Shown here one piece after another: positions 23,001 through 33,758 of a stretch of 64,000 bases of DNA. The position numbers and the translations under genes are program-made. Positions within the stretch are counted from its first letter, which is position 1. The number at the start of each line of letters is the position of its first letter. The notes under the pieces are model-generated. The model searched no databases, was not told the origin of the DNA, and worked only from the letters and a program-made list of their open reading frames with translations. Origin of the DNA: Macrosoma leucophasiata (taxonomy: Eukaryota > Arthropoda > Insecta > Lepidoptera > Hedylidae); NCBI GenBank assembly GCA_036365455.1, contig JAWQUS010000009.1:5858001-5922000 (forward strand), written 5' to 3'.

Positions 23001-26000
23001 AAAAACAAATATTAATAGTAAATTAAAATTAGAATTTAAAGTACTAAGTTAAAACATAATAATACCAAAAATCAATTAAATTCGTTCAATGATGATAAAT
23101 GAAGGAAAAGAAAAACCTATTCCTCAAGATCAAAGTAATTCACTTAGCAGAGTTCCAAGTGCAGTCACTACTGAGAAGAACTCCGCTACCGCAACAAACT
23201 CAGTAAGTCTTTTTAAATGAGAGCTTAAATCTAGTACAGATTATCGTGAAAATCAAATAATGTGAACGTCCATAGTATAGATGCAAACAAACTGCTATCT
23301 ACTAAATGAGATGTAGCTCCTGCAAAGCGGAACAGACCGAGTATGACGCATGTGACAGCCATCGCCCTCCTCGACCATTTTAGAGGGAAGTAAGCAAGAC
23401 CGCAAGACGCCGCCAAAATTGAAAAAAAAAAAACTAATAAACGATTTGATTTGTAATGCGGCATTGGTTAAGCCCACGAGCCCCATCCCATCAATGGAGC
23501 TCCAACACCAGTAATATTACATTATTTCAGATCCTTATTTGGATGACAACCATTCATGATTAATAAGAATTGATAAAATGATCGAAGTGATATCATATTT
23601 GGGTAGCTATGCCAGTTGAATTGATACTAATTACGAGCGAATGACAATAGCTGGGGAGTGGTATCTTTAAATATAATTCACCGCATTTGCTTGTTCCTCG
23701 ATTCTTGTTTTAATTAGTTTAAAACTTCGGATGTATGTTAATGAGCAAATTTACATTAATTGGGCGTATTCAGTCGTATCCTGCCGTGTTAGAGAGAATA
23801 AAATGGAATGTTACGAATCGGAATGTTGTCTTTATTGCGAACGTGTCAATTTTCTAAATTTATATTTCTAATTGGTACCTATCGATTTTTTTTCATCTCA
23901 AATGTTTTTCAACAGATTTTTAAGGTTGACGGACTGTATAATATTTACAGAAAAACAACTAAGTATGCGAACGTAGGTGTGGTTTTCTTGGCTCAAAGAA
24001 TCATGGACAGATTTGTACAGAAAAAATGAAAAACAGGTACACGGTAAAACAGCATGGAAATATTAACCAGTGAACCTAAACAACATTTCCTGATACTTAA
24101 AATATTTTTAACTCTCCGCAATAAAAAGTTTGAATTTGAAATTTAGTATGGAGTGCTTCTACTGTTGTTAGGAAAGACGATTTTTATTCCGGTGATTTAA
24201 AAATATTTTAAATACCAGAAAATGTTCTTTAGGTTCCCTAGATAATATTTCTAATCCGTTTTACCTTGTACCTTTTTCAAACTTTTTTTGTACAAATCAA
24301 TGTATGAAACTTACCATGATTCTTTTGACAGGACAGATATTTTGAAATAATCTTTCATGGGATTATCCAAATGTGTTTACTTATTAAGTACAATAGAAAC
24401 AGAGAATAGGTATGATCATAAACATACATAGGCGTATATTTCGTCAGGCATAACCAACTTGTTTTAACTCGGACACTTATGGCCAGGCAGTTGATTGAAC
24501 CTCAAGTTTTACCTTTTTATTGGTCAATTTAACTTTTGACGCTTTGGAGTGAATTAAGTAGGTTGATAATAAATAATGCGTCATTGTTTCTCTAAAATGA
24601 CCGACTTATAATAGAATCAATCAAAAGATTAATCAACATTGTAAAGATTTATTCTTAAATAAGATCACAAAGTCGCCTATCCATATAAGTTGGAAACACG
24701 ATACGCAAAGATAATCTGTATGTATCATATGACATAATAATATGACATCAGACATGTAGGGCGAAGTCTTGACAATGTTATGCAGAATAATATTGCAGCT
24801 CAAATATTTTTCGCTCTATGAAATGCAAGAAGAACTCGTTTTCTGAAAGTTTTTGACCTAATAAGCCTTCAAATAGACTAACATTGAAACACACCATCAA
24901 ATCCCTTTTTATGTTCTAATGTACCTAGTCTCTTTGTTAGTCTCATCGACGTTCTTCTCAGCGATGTTCTAAATTCGTTCAAAGGATCTTGCAAAATACG
25001 AGTTAAAACAATTTATCTTCGGGACTGTGGCAATTAAAGAGGGAGAGAACGTAATCTGAAAGAGTCACTACTAATATATGTATGTATGTATCTTCACGCC
25101 AGGTCCCTAACGGGGTAGGCAGAAGGTGTAGAGCGCCAGATATCCCGGTCCTGACATACCTCTCGTGCCTCGTTTACCTTCATCATTCTCTTCATACATG
25201 CACGTCAATTCCTTAGACTTTTGACCCCACCATCAGACAGAACTCGACCTATTTGGTCATGGTAGGTCAGTCTTGGTCTTCCTGGGCCTCTGCAACCATC
25301 CACATTCGCATTGTATATCTGTTTAGTCATTCGCTCATTCGACATTCTTTCTATATGCCCGAACCATCGGAGCATGCCTTTTTACATTTTTACACCGATA
25401 CTATCATTCACACAAAGCCTCTTTCTTACATCTTCGTTACGAACGCGATCGGTGAGTGATACACCGCAGATCTTGCGCAAAGATCTCATCTCGACCGCGT
25501 TTAACTTACTTTCATGCTCTTTCCTGCATACCCAGCTCTCGCTTCCATATAAAAGCGTTGGAGTAAGTACAGCATTATGTACGGCTAGTCGAGCCCGCTT
25601 ACTGAGATTTTTCGATACCCAACGCTCCATTCACGCCATTCCCTTCAAGCACTCTTCTTTCTATGTCAGTGGTGTACCTACCATCCTTGCTAAAAGCACA
25701 TCCAAGATATACAATTTCATCCACCTGTTCTAACACTGCATCATCTACTACTACCCTTGCATTTGATCTCTGTTCATCTCTTTCAAATACTAATACTTTA
25801 GTTTTGTTCACATTCAATTGGAAGCCTTTCTCCATATAATCCTCTTTCATGACTGTGACTAGTGCTTGTAGCCCAGATGGTGTAGAGCTCACAATTACCG
25901 CATCATCTGCGTAAAGCAGACAGTTCACCACTAATTCACCCATACGCACTCCCACATCCATCAACTTCACCCTCTGGAGGCATTACTCCAGATATATGAT

Positions 26001-29000
26001 AAACAGCCTAGACGAAAGCACGCAACCCTGTCTGACACCGATGTTAACATCAAACCAGGGTTACGTGTTACCATCTACCCGCACACATGCTTGACAGTCC
26101 ACATACGTGGACTGTATTGCACAGAGCAGACTGCCATCAACACCATACTCTGGCAAAATGTCCCACAGCTCCTTTCGTAATACCCTATCAAACGCTTTCT
26201 CCAAATCCACAAAACCGCAGAAAACCTACTTCTCTCACTACTACTACTTCTTCAGTCACTACCTGATTTTCACTATCCACTGTTGCTGTTCCAAAGGAAA
26301 TAACTACAGGAACCAACGCTGAATTAATAATTATTTCTTTGTATATGTTCTTCAATTCTGCTACCTCTTCAACTTACTCCACCACGCTGCTCCAATGCGG
26401 GTTGGTGGAGATAAGGGTCAGAGGCCAACCCGCTGTCGGATGTTTTCAAACTGCCCATAAGGCCTCCGTCAAACTTTAACGACTGCTATCTATCGATAGC
26501 AACCGGGACCGACGGCTTAACGTGCTCTCCGAAGCACAGAAAAGCGCATTTTAATTTTCATCACACACCTGACCGCGCCCGTGTCGCTTAACCGAGTAGA
26601 TCGCTTCCGATCTACACCAGCCGCGGGGCAATGCGCGCACAAAGCATATAAGATCATAATTTAAGTCTGCTGCTCATTTCAAATTGCTGATGACGCTGCC
26701 AAAAGCCGTACATCATAAATATAATGATGAAGTGGTCTTTTATATTCACGCATGTTTTGCATCTTTCGTTCCATTGTTTACTTCTTGTGCATGCTTCTCA
26801 TGTTACTATTTTAAAAATGGATAGCGGTAAAAAACTTTATTCTAATTCTCGAACGTAGTGTTCAACCCTATTGTACGTACAAAGTGTGTGTACGTACAGT
26901 AGAAATACAGTACAAATATTCAATAACTGCTCAACAATGCTCAAACATTTTTCATAACCTCCAATCAACTCACTGGAACGAACGAAACGTTTGATCGTCA
27001 AACAACTACTTGGCTGCGCATTGATTGAAATTTTGGAAGGAGAATCAAAGTATGTGCAAACATATTCCCCAACTTCTGGTACAAGTTTTGTCATCTACAA
27101 AATATGGAGGTCGGAAACTTTTCAAACATTCTGTGAGCGGGACACGTCGGGATCGTAATCAACTAACTTCTTAAGCAAAAATCGACGTGGTGAGGAAAAG
27201 TTGACGTATGTACGGAAAGCAAAAGAAAATGTAGAGTTCCAGAGTCAAGGATCGTTCTCCTTACACTGAAATAATTTCATTAACTGATCTTTCTGCCGCA
27301 ACTATTGTGTTTTAGTTAGATGGTAATATATGACCTCGTAATTTTCGGCCGAAAGACGTCCATTGCTGGACAAAAGCCTTCCCCAAAGATGCTCAAGATG
27401 CTCACAGTTATGCAATATCTGGGGGATATGTCATAATCGCCACGCTAAGCATGCGGATTGGCCCCATCGCAGTGCCACAGTTTTATCGCAGGACGCTGCT
27501 GTCCATTCTGCGTTGTCGCACTTACTATCGCTCTATTGGAATGGTTTGATTGACTGACTGAACTAGCAGAATAATTTCTTGCATCAGGGCGATCAGGTCG
27601 CCGACGCCAATATCTTCAATACATTGTTGTCAAATATGCTTTTGCATACGTTGTCTGACCAAACAATCACGTTACGCACTCGGAATTCAAATCTCTAATT
27701 GCCTACTTCCATCCACCGATGGTATACTGCCATAGTTACTAAAGTTATACCAGGCTTTATTAAGATATTTGCAGACTTTGATAACGCATCAGAGGCGTGC
27801 CCTAGCAATTAGTTAGTGACGTACTTGTGAATTAAGTGTTTGCACAAACAATTGAAAGTAGTAGTGTAATCGAGTATAAATACCTGATATATTTTATGTA
27901 CATAATGTTATGTTACACATAATATTTACATTCTGCTGACGAAATGTTTACTGACACGAAGACAAGAATATATCTAATGGCTACTGAACGAAAGTGAATT
28001 TTGTTTCATTATTAGTGAAACACATTTTGTGATCTTTTCTTTACCGTCATTGAGCAGGTATGTGATGATATTCATGCATATTGAAGACATGAATGATCAT
28101 CGGATCAAGACAGCAACACGAGCCACAGGCGTCGGGATGGATCAAGGATTTGCTAAAATTTGCGTTTCGGGGCAATGAGGTTAATATATTTTATAGAGAA
28201 GACATCGGGAACAGTCGATTTCGTTTTTGAATTGATTTGACAGATATGTAAGACGTATTCACGTCAGCTGTCATGTTACTTTCGGAAATATATTAACCTC
28301 ATTGGTAGTTCGTTCAGTAGAACACATGCAATACGTGGTGGCTCTCTAATATTGTTAAATAAAAACCATAATAAATCTGTCTATTGAACGAACTATTGAA
28401 ATAGCCTGTGTTGAGCTTGAGCGCTTGATAATTTTATGTATATATAGACCTCCAAGTGGGTTATACGATTATTTTGAAAAACAATTGGATGAGGTGTTGA
28501 CCAAATTATTTGAATTGAAGAAACATATTATTGTTTGTGGTGATTTTAACATTAATCTACTAGATGAAACGCCAACATGTATTCGATTTAAATCATTGCT
28601 GATGTCATATAATTTGCATAATGTGTTTCTTGAACCTACCAGAATCACCCAGTGCTCTGCGACCTGCATAGACAATATATTATATTTATTGATTTCAAAC
28701 CCAACCAAAAACATGTTTTTACTGAATTAAGTTCTGATCACTGTGGTCAACTAATATCCTTTCATGATGAAATCAAAAATAGAGATTCAAAACATGACAT
28801 AGTGTTTGTTCCTATCAATGCGAAGCGGATTAAGAAATTTAGAGAAAATATTAAGCCAAAACTTTTATATGTACAGTACCATGATGACCCAAATATATTA
28901 TACAGTAACTTTTTTGACATTATTGCAAAAGAGTACAATCTAGTCTTTACTAAAAAGACCAAAAATGTAAGAAGTCATTAGTCATTTAATGAATGGGCGA

Positions 29001-32000
29001 CTGTTGGAATACATAAGAGTAGGCAGAGATTGTATGAACTTTATGGTAAAAGATCATATAATCATAGTAATTCTTTTAAACATTATGTTAAAATGTATTC
29101 AAAGATATTTAAAAAAGTGTGTGCCATAGCTAATTCACTACATATTAAAAATAAAATTAAAAATTCTGCAAATAAAATTAAAGCGACATGGCATGTCATT
29201 AATAGCGAAACTGGAAAATGTACTGAGCGCAACTCTGATTTTAATTTAATTATTGACAACGCACTTATTTCAACTGACAAAGAAGTTGCCTCAGCATTCG
29301 AAACTTTCTTTGCCAATATTGCAGTTTCTACCACCGAAGACCTTATTTCTTCTCCTACCGTCGCTGAATCGTTAATACAACATAGTGTAAAAGGAAGTAA
29401 TTTTAAGTTAGTAAGCACTGCAGATGTTATGCATGCTTTTAAATGTATTAAACTTAAGAATACTAGTGATTTATGGGGCATATCTGTAAAAATTTTACAC
29501 TCAGTAATAGACATAATCGCACCATATTTAGCGACTATGTTTAACAACAGTATTGTAAGTGGTGTGTTTCCTGATTTAATGAAAAATAGTAAAGTTATTC
29601 CATTATTTAAATCCGGTAGTACAAGTGACCCCACAAATTTCAGACCCATTTCTGTGCTACCCACTGTAAGTAAAATTTTTGAAAGGCTCATTTTAAATCA
29701 ATTACTTTCACACTTCAATCGTCATAAACTTTTACATGTAAAACAATTTGGATTTACCAAGGGTCGTTCAACTACTGATGCAGGTGTTGAACTTGTCAAA
29801 CACATTTTTGAAGCTTGGGAAGAATCACAGGATGCTCTAGGGGTATTCTGTGACTTATCCAAAGCATTTGATTGCGTCCAGCATGAAACATTGGTCAGAA
29901 AATTATACCACTACGGCATTCGGGATACCGCTCTCGAACTTATGACTTGATATTTAAGCTCGAGAACCATGTATGTTGATATAAATGGAACGAGATCTCC
30001 TGACACTTCGATGGATATGGGGTCCCGCAAGGCTCAATTCTGGGTCCATTTCTGTTTTTAGTTTATATTAATGACTTGCCATACATTGTTAACGATAATC
30101 AAGAAATGATATCATTTGCAGATGATATCTCTCTCATATTCAAAATGAAAAGGCAACAAGTAGCTTGTGACGATGTAAACAATGCCCTCTCTAAAATAGT
30201 ACATTGGTTTAGTGCTAACAACCTACTGTTAAATAGTAGAAAGACAAAATGTATTAAATTTTGTACACCTAACGTTAAACAGGTTGCAACCAATGTGAAA
30301 CTAAACGAGGAAGCATTGGAATTAGTAGACTCCACGGTATTTCTTGGCTTAACCGTGGATACAAAATTGCAGTGGGGTCCTCATATTTCCAATCTAGCCT
30401 GTAGACTAAGCTCGGCTTAGCTAGCTTGCGGTAAAAAAGATACGATCCTTAACTGACGTTGAAACGGCTCGATTGGTTTATTTTAACTATTTTCACAGTA
30501 TTCTGTCCTATGGAATTTTGCTATGGGGGCATGCCGCCGATGTCAACACCATTTTTGTTTTACAGAAAAGAGCTGTGCGTGCTATCTACGGGCTAAGTCC
30601 GCGAGTGTCTCTTAGAGATAAATTTAAGGAAATAAATATATTGACTGTAGCTTCGCAATACATTTACGAAAATGTACTGTATGTACGTAAAAATATTAGC
30701 GAATTTCCTAGTAGAGCTAATGATTATATGAATACTAGGAACAAACACAAGTTGTCTGTGCACACAACACGACTGCATAGGGTGAGTAATTCTTTTAGAG
30801 GTCAATGTATACGCTTCTTTAACAAAATACCTGAAGATGTTCAAAGTCTTTCGATTAATAGATTTAAGAAAGTTATCAAAAAACGCTTATACATGTGCAA
30901 CTATTATAAAACATGTGATTATCTTAATGACACTACACGATAGGATTGAAGCGATCGCTCCCAGGCTATTTCGAAAACCTGTACTTTGGATTTACAGACT
31001 GTATTAGATTTAAGTTTATATTCAAAAGAGCTGTACTGAGTTTCTTCAGTGGCGGAGTTCTTCTCAGTATTGACTGCCCTTGGAATTCTGCCAAGTGAAT
31101 AACCTTTATTATGACGACCAAATTCATTCTTTCTCAGTTTCTTTTGAAATGGGGAAAGGGAGGAATTTGTAAATAATTGATGCTTTCCATATTATACAAA
31201 ATTGTTCAGTGTCTATTTAATTCATTATGTGTTTTTGATTATTATTAGTGGTTATTCACTCTAGGTTAGTTTAAAAAAAAATGACGATGTAAGAGTGCTC
31301 TCCAGGAGCCTAATTATATGAAATAAATGAATAAACTGAATAAACTGAAAGTGTGGTAAATTGAATGCAAAAAACTGGAACCGTGCTACCAAAGGGAGTA
31401 TCCTGTCTAGTACTTTAGTACATATAAGTTGATGTTTAGGTACTCTAGACTAGTGCTTCCCTATATTTTTATGGTTTTACAAGTCCTTTATCACTGACAC
31501 AAGCCAAAATATCTTATCGTAAACCAAGTACAGGAGTATCAAGGCATCTGCGTTGACAGTTCTGAGATGATAATTAATAACTCTGGTTTTTATCACGACA
31601 TTGTTTGTTCTTTTTATGACATCGAAATCAGTTTTGTTTATAATATAATATATAAAACTTACTTAAATTGAGGGATTTAAGTAAGTTTTATAAACAAAAA
31701 TGAGGCCACCAGAAAAATATGATAATTGATTTCTTATTGTTCTCGGACCCAATCGGGTCCATTGCGGCTTGAAGCATTAAGACTGAATTAACGCCATGTC
31801 TTGGTGAGAATATCTAATAAATAATATCTACTTAGTTAATAACATTTTGAATGATTAAGTTGCCGAGTGACTTTCTATGATATGCGCGAAAAGGTTTCAG
31901 TTGCCTGGGAAATTACCAGCGTGCTTTTGTTTGCGGCACAAAAACTATAAAATGTCATTTAAGTAGCCTTTTTCATGATTCAATTTAACTACATATATGT

Positions 32001-32306
32001 AAAATTTTATCACAATATGCTCAAACAGTTTAGTCTTGAAAGACTTACAGACAGACAGACGGTAACTTTCGCATTTAGTACTTCGTCAAAACTTACTGCC
32101 TCCAAGGCAGATCAATAAAAGTAGGTATAAAGCTTATATGCTAGTGTAAGGTAATGGCACAGACTAATCAGGTCGTCGAAGGGTAATGGACAAGTTACCT
32201 GTAAGTAGGATTGGATGGTGACGTCCGAAGGTCGGTCGGTGATAAGAAAGCGCATGTTCTTGTACTCAATGAGCGACGGCGCCGGTCTGATGTCCTTCTG
32301 CTTCAT
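14031..32306 (-). CDS. PRL-1: PRL/PTP4A-type protein tyrosine phosphatase, four coding exons
   Basis: Coding exons on the minus strand: 32306-32199, 20187-20021, 17775-17644 and 14139-14031. All introns are GT-AG, phases agree, and the product has 171 residues (family 167-176). PRLs are membrane-bound phosphatases that bind CNNM magnesium transporters. Exon 1 has [20 protein letters not shown]. Exon 2 carries the acid loop DDGTFPP. Exon 3 holds the active site [10 protein letters not shown] (a CX5R loop with Ala after Gly-Leu-Gly-Arg, typical of PRLs). Exon 4 encodes RRGAINAKQ, a basic tail and the prenylation box CCVQ. Introns are about 12.0, 2.2 and 3.5 kb and full of repeats. The exon holding the ATG is open upstream to a possible acceptor, so a longer N-terminus is possible. 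Confidence 0.95.
14190..14405 (+). repeat. Dispersed repeat family J
   Basis: Shares CAGTCA(G)(T/A)CAACCG(G/A)ACAATGGCGG and nearby blocks with 21720-21990. It is probably a decayed retroelement end. It is in PRL intron 3, antisense to the gene. Confidence 0.4.
14815..14925 (+). repeat. Repeat family C, partial copy
   Basis: GATGTTAAGTGATGACTGCA and the GCAGATGCGTTG-like block (here CAGATGCGTTGAG) match the middle of family C. Confidence 0.6.
14940..15254 (-). mobile_element. tRNA-headed SINE, copy 1
   Basis: Read on the minus strand, the element starts with a tRNA-like head: CTGCCTCGGTAGCC.. then box B-like GGTT/AGTTCGATTCCCGGG. It ends in CTCTGCCTACCCCTTCGGGG and GGCGTGAAGTTACG. The same layout is found at 16409-16713. 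The tail resembles the 3' end of the RTE LINE at 25076, its likely partner for reverse transcription. Confidence 0.75.
15562..15735 (+). repeat. Dispersed repeat family H, copy 2
   Basis: TGGTGTAGATCGCAAGCGAT, GTGCGATACGGGCGCGGTCG, then AAATGCGCGTTTCC and GGTTGCTATCGATAGATAGC. Colinear with 9290 and with the minus copy at 26393. Truncated after the ATCGATAGATAGCAG block. Confidence 0.65.
15811..16095 (-). mobile_element. MITE family B, complete copy with target-site duplication
   Basis: 285 bp flanked by CCAACG on both sides (15805-15810 and 16096-16101). The ends are inverted: CATAAAGCAACACGGG on the left, and CCCGTGTTTGACTATGA on the right. Sub-terminal GGGGAGTAGCCATA and ATATGGCTACTCCC also pair. 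The interior matches 1950-2137 on the opposite strand. No transposase. Confidence 0.75.
16409..16713 (-). mobile_element. tRNA-headed SINE, copy 2
   Basis: Minus-strand head with box A-like TAGCGTAGTGGTAG and box B-like GGTTCGATTCC. The body matches copy 1 over its length. The tail is CCTACCCCTTCGGGGATTAC then GGCGTGAAGTTACG. It is not a functional tRNA gene, because the 3' half of the acceptor stem is absent and the sequence runs on into the body. Confidence 0.75.
16722..16765. repeat. Perfect 18-bp inverted repeat
   Basis: TTTAGTTTGTAACTATTT and its exact reverse complement are separated by 8 nt. It begins about 8 bp after the SINE head. Confidence 0.8.
16920..17102. mobile_element. Fold-back MITE candidate
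   Basis: Ends TAACGCCCCGTACATACGGA and (reverse complement of the right end) TTACGCCACGTTCACACGAA are similar inverted repeats. An inner pair, CTGTCGGATC..GGTCAGTG and CACTGACCCGGATCCGACAG, continues the fold-back. About 183 bp, no ORF. No clear target duplication. Confidence 0.55.
17466..17607. mobile_element. Small MITE (142 bp)
   Basis: Inverted ends GCCGAATACTCAAACGTTAC and (right end, reversed) GCCAAATACTCAAACGTCAC. A central hairpin, TTTTATAGAGACA/TGTCTCTATAAAA, has a 7-nt loop. The element lies 37 bp beyond the PRL exon 3 donor, inside intron 3. Confidence 0.65.
17832..18047 (+). mobile_element. MITE family B, complete copy with 6-bp target duplication
   Basis: 216 bp, starting CCATAG and ending CTATGG, flanked by TATCAA on both sides (17826-17831 and 18048-18053). 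The left end lacks a roughly 22-bp block (GGCCATTGGCCGCGG-type) present in the right end. No coding capacity. It lies in PRL intron 2, about 55 bp upstream of exon 3 in gene sense. Confidence 0.75.
18060..19940. other. PRL intron 2, no recognised feature
   Basis: AT-rich sequence; the ORFs of 60-75 codons show no motif or splice support. No repeat family with other copies in this window was recognised here. Confidence 0.4.
20345..20560 (+). repeat. Dispersed repeat family A2, copy
   Basis: Starts AAGCGACCCGCACCGGCTTC GCACGGGTGC. It also has CTACCCTATCTCTTAAG, CAAACTGCACACGGTGTGC and TAGTTTAGGAGTCCAT blocks. The same blocks lie in reverse at 50800-50975. Confidence 0.6.
20790..20856. repeat. 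Perfect 32-bp inverted repeat with a 3-nt loop
   Basis: Both arms (20790-20821 and 20825-20856) are exact reverse complements around AGA. The arm begins AGCCACATTTCATTCATGAA. As RNA it would make a long uninterrupted stem. It lies in PRL intron 1. Confidence 0.9.
21640..21725 (-). repeat. RTE-tail repeat (family D) fragment
   Basis: TATGTATGTATCTTCACGCC, GTAGGCAGAGTGTGGAGCGC and CAGATATCCCGGTCCTGACA match the 3' end of the RTE LINE at 25076. Confidence 0.7.
21726..21990 (+). repeat. Dispersed repeat family J, copy 2
   Basis: GCAGTCAGACAACCGAACAA TGGCGGGGCGGAAG and GCAAGATGGGCAGTAGC correspond to blocks at 14190-14405. Directly adjoins an RTE tail. Confidence 0.4.
22441..22616 (+). repeat. 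Dispersed repeat family A2, copy with complete 3' end
   Basis: AGCGGCTCGCCCCGGCTTCG at the start and TATATTATTAGTGTAGAT at the end. The middle shares CCTATGTT...GGATAATGTAG with family A at about 1735. An RTE or CR1 3' end is possible, but no protein match remains. Confidence 0.6.
22620..22685 (+). repeat. Repeat family C, terminal fragment
   Basis: ACACAATAGCGCTGCACACT ACTATTTAGCGGCAAG matches the last third of family C. Confidence 0.5.
22740..22930 (-). pseudogene. Decayed LINE C-terminal fragment
   Basis: The minus-strand translation in one frame includes PTRWT(D/E)QIKNAT and later [17 protein letters not shown], a pattern like the C-terminal tail of insect LINE reverse transcriptases. 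No start, no active-site motif, and only about 60 residues can be read. Uncertain. Confidence 0.35.
23090..23217 (+). other. Possible small coding exon (unsupported)
   Basis: An ATG-led ORF of 43 codons is rich in S, T, K and E and contains the internal donor-like AACTCA|GTAAGT. No partner exon was found and no family is recognised. It may be chance. Confidence 0.15.
25076..26225 (-). mobile_element. 5'-truncated RTE-clade LINE
   Basis: Minus-strand reading gives reverse transcriptase pieces: [12 protein letters not shown] (motif A) near 26200, then [24 protein letters not shown] (motif C, YADD) at about 25910, and the C-terminal [12 protein letters not shown]...[12 protein letters not shown] at 25382-25630. 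This order and wording fit the RTE clade. The endonuclease half is missing, the frame is broken at a few places, and the end is a short ATAC repeat after GGCGTGAAG. Copies of its tail are scattered in this window. Confidence 0.85.
26393..26650 (-). repeat. Dispersed repeat family H, minus copy
   Basis: The reverse complement shows GCGGCTGGTGTAGATCGGAA, AAAATGCGCTTTTC, GGTTGCTATCGATAGATAGC, GGAGGCCTTATGGGCAG and CCACCAACCCGCATTGGAGC. It joins both halves seen separately at 9290 and 15562. Confidence 0.65.
27345..27560 (+). repeat. Dispersed repeat family E
   Basis: CGAAAGACGTCCATTGCTGG ACAAAAGCCTTCCCC, CATAATCGCCACGCT and TGCGGATTGG blocks are shared with 37515-37680. This is a wording common in lepidopteran LINE ends. 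Confidence 0.55.
28173..28304. mobile_element. Small MITE or hairpin with 19-bp perfect inverted ends
   Basis: CAATGAGGTTAATATATTT at 28173-28191 is the exact reverse complement of 28286-28304. The 94-bp interior has no ORF. It ends where the LINE begins. Confidence 0.6.
28305..31345 (+). mobile_element. 5'-truncated CR1/Jockey-type LINE, inactive
   Basis: The pieces run in order along the plus strand. The endonuclease end is [18 protein letters not shown] and GDFNINLL. The reverse transcriptase has [38 protein letters not shown] and DLSKAFDCV (motif A), then a stop at 29948. The frame changes near 30010, then FADDISLIF (motif C) at about 30110. The C-terminal tail, with [10 protein letters not shown] and [12 protein letters not shown], ends at 30941. 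The 3' end is AATAAATGAATAAACTGAA. It contains at least one stop, frame changes near 28710, 30010 and 30420, and lacks its start. Clade choice (CR1 versus Jockey) is uncertain. Confidence 0.9.
31346..32190. other. PRL intron 1, LINE 3' flank
   Basis: Apart from the hairpin at 31651 and a (GACA)n-type run with ACAGACAGACAGACGG at about 32040, nothing is recognised. Confidence 0.4.
31651..31692. repeat. Perfect 18-bp inverted repeat with a 6-nt loop
   Basis: TATAAAACTTACTTAAAT, a TGAGGG loop, and its exact reverse complement. Confidence 0.8.
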
Positions 32307-32369
32307 GGTGATGATTCTCTCACTCCTGCTGTTCAGTCGCTCTGGTGTCAGCTCCTCCGATGGATCCCA

Positions 32370-32570
32370 CTGCCTAACAGACTATAGTCACTCTATTTCC
32401 ACACAACACACTCGCAGTTTCGTGACTTCCTTTTGGAAAGTGTACAATTATTTTAAAACTACCCGCATGGATCTCTTTTTCAAGCACTCGCGCACATCCG
32501 CGGACGCACAAACAAATATACCGAATGGGGAATGAAATGAAATTACTCGGACATAAGCTTCGCCAACTGA
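32370..32570 (-). promoter_or_regulatory. Possible proximal PRL promoter and leader
   Basis: On the minus strand GGTATATTTG lies about 220 bp before the PRL ATG and is followed by GTGCGTCCGCGGATG, so a transcript could start here. A possible acceptor GTTAGGCAG lies at 32370-32378, but its pyrimidine tract is weak. Either a direct leader or a spliced leader would fit. Confidence 0.3.
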
Positions 32571-33758
32571 TATGCTCCAATTAGGTTCCGAATTTAAGGT
32601 AGCTGGAACAAAAATATTATATTAATCCACATTGATTTACGGTGTCTACGTCAGAAGCAGGGGGACATACAAAAATGAATTTCGAAAATAGAAGTTTTCA
32701 GTCATGTGAGAATCGAGGGGCGTCCGCGCAGCACGGAGCCGATGCCAACACTCGTCACTTGTTAGCGTTCACTTCACTCATCTAGATGTGATAACGCCAA
32801 TGTAAACACTGGGTATGCAACAACGCCTCTATTGTGTTTTGATTGCTATAGAGTTGATCAAATGTGTTATCTTTATTTTTCATCTCTAAAATCGCTCGTG
32901 TACTTTTAGTTAACCTCGTAATTAATGAGATCTGTTCTTCAATATTTTGCAGGACATGATATCGATTCTATGAAAATTACCTAACTTCCAGCGATTCAAT
33001 TCATTATTGTAGTTACCTGATTTTATATAGAGTCGCATATGTAAAGACGCGAACTAAAACGTAGCAAGTTTAAAATAAATCGAGCTGCGTTAATTCTGGT
33101 TAGGCATCTGGGTCATTTGAGGCTAATGCTACCTTTCACGTAATAAGTGTTTTGTACAATGACTCGGCTATCACCGAGCATAAATAGCTTAACGATAAAC
33201 TAGATGTAGAACATTCAACAACTCGAGTTTTATGATAATAGACTTGAAACGAATTATTAACAAAGAATATAGAATATCTCACGTAGGAAATGTATTTGAT
33301 TCACATCGAGCATTATAAACAATAACAACTGAAAATCAGGAAAACTACAAAATTGCTGACATTTAAACGAGTTCAAAATGATTAACAACTCCAACCAATA
33401 AATACATCGTGTAAACATTTTGTAAGAATGACACAAACACCTATTATAAACTACAGATTTGAACATTTCCCAAAATAACTTTTAAACTTATTAAACATTT
33501 AAATTCAACCCAGTTGTTTATCAAAATAAAACGTTTCACTACGTCATCGGTCTGAACATATTTACCGCGCAAATTAATAGAGATAATATAATTTTGACAA
33601 CAACATACGTGTTGTATTTAGTTTGTTTACCAAACTTAATATGACTTCAATTTACGGCCATTGTAAATTTACTTGGATCAGGGGATTATACATTAACAAA
33701 AGTACCTGTGTTTTGGTTTGAAATGAGAAAATATTGGACAAAATGCGAAGGAACTTAC

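Noticed and set aside
25253..25733. Plus-strand ORFs over the RTE element
   Set aside because: Antisense to the reverse transcriptase, which reads clearly on the minus strand.
29083..29691. 202-codon minus-strand ORF
   Set aside because: Antisense to the LINE reverse transcriptase and without motifs of its own.
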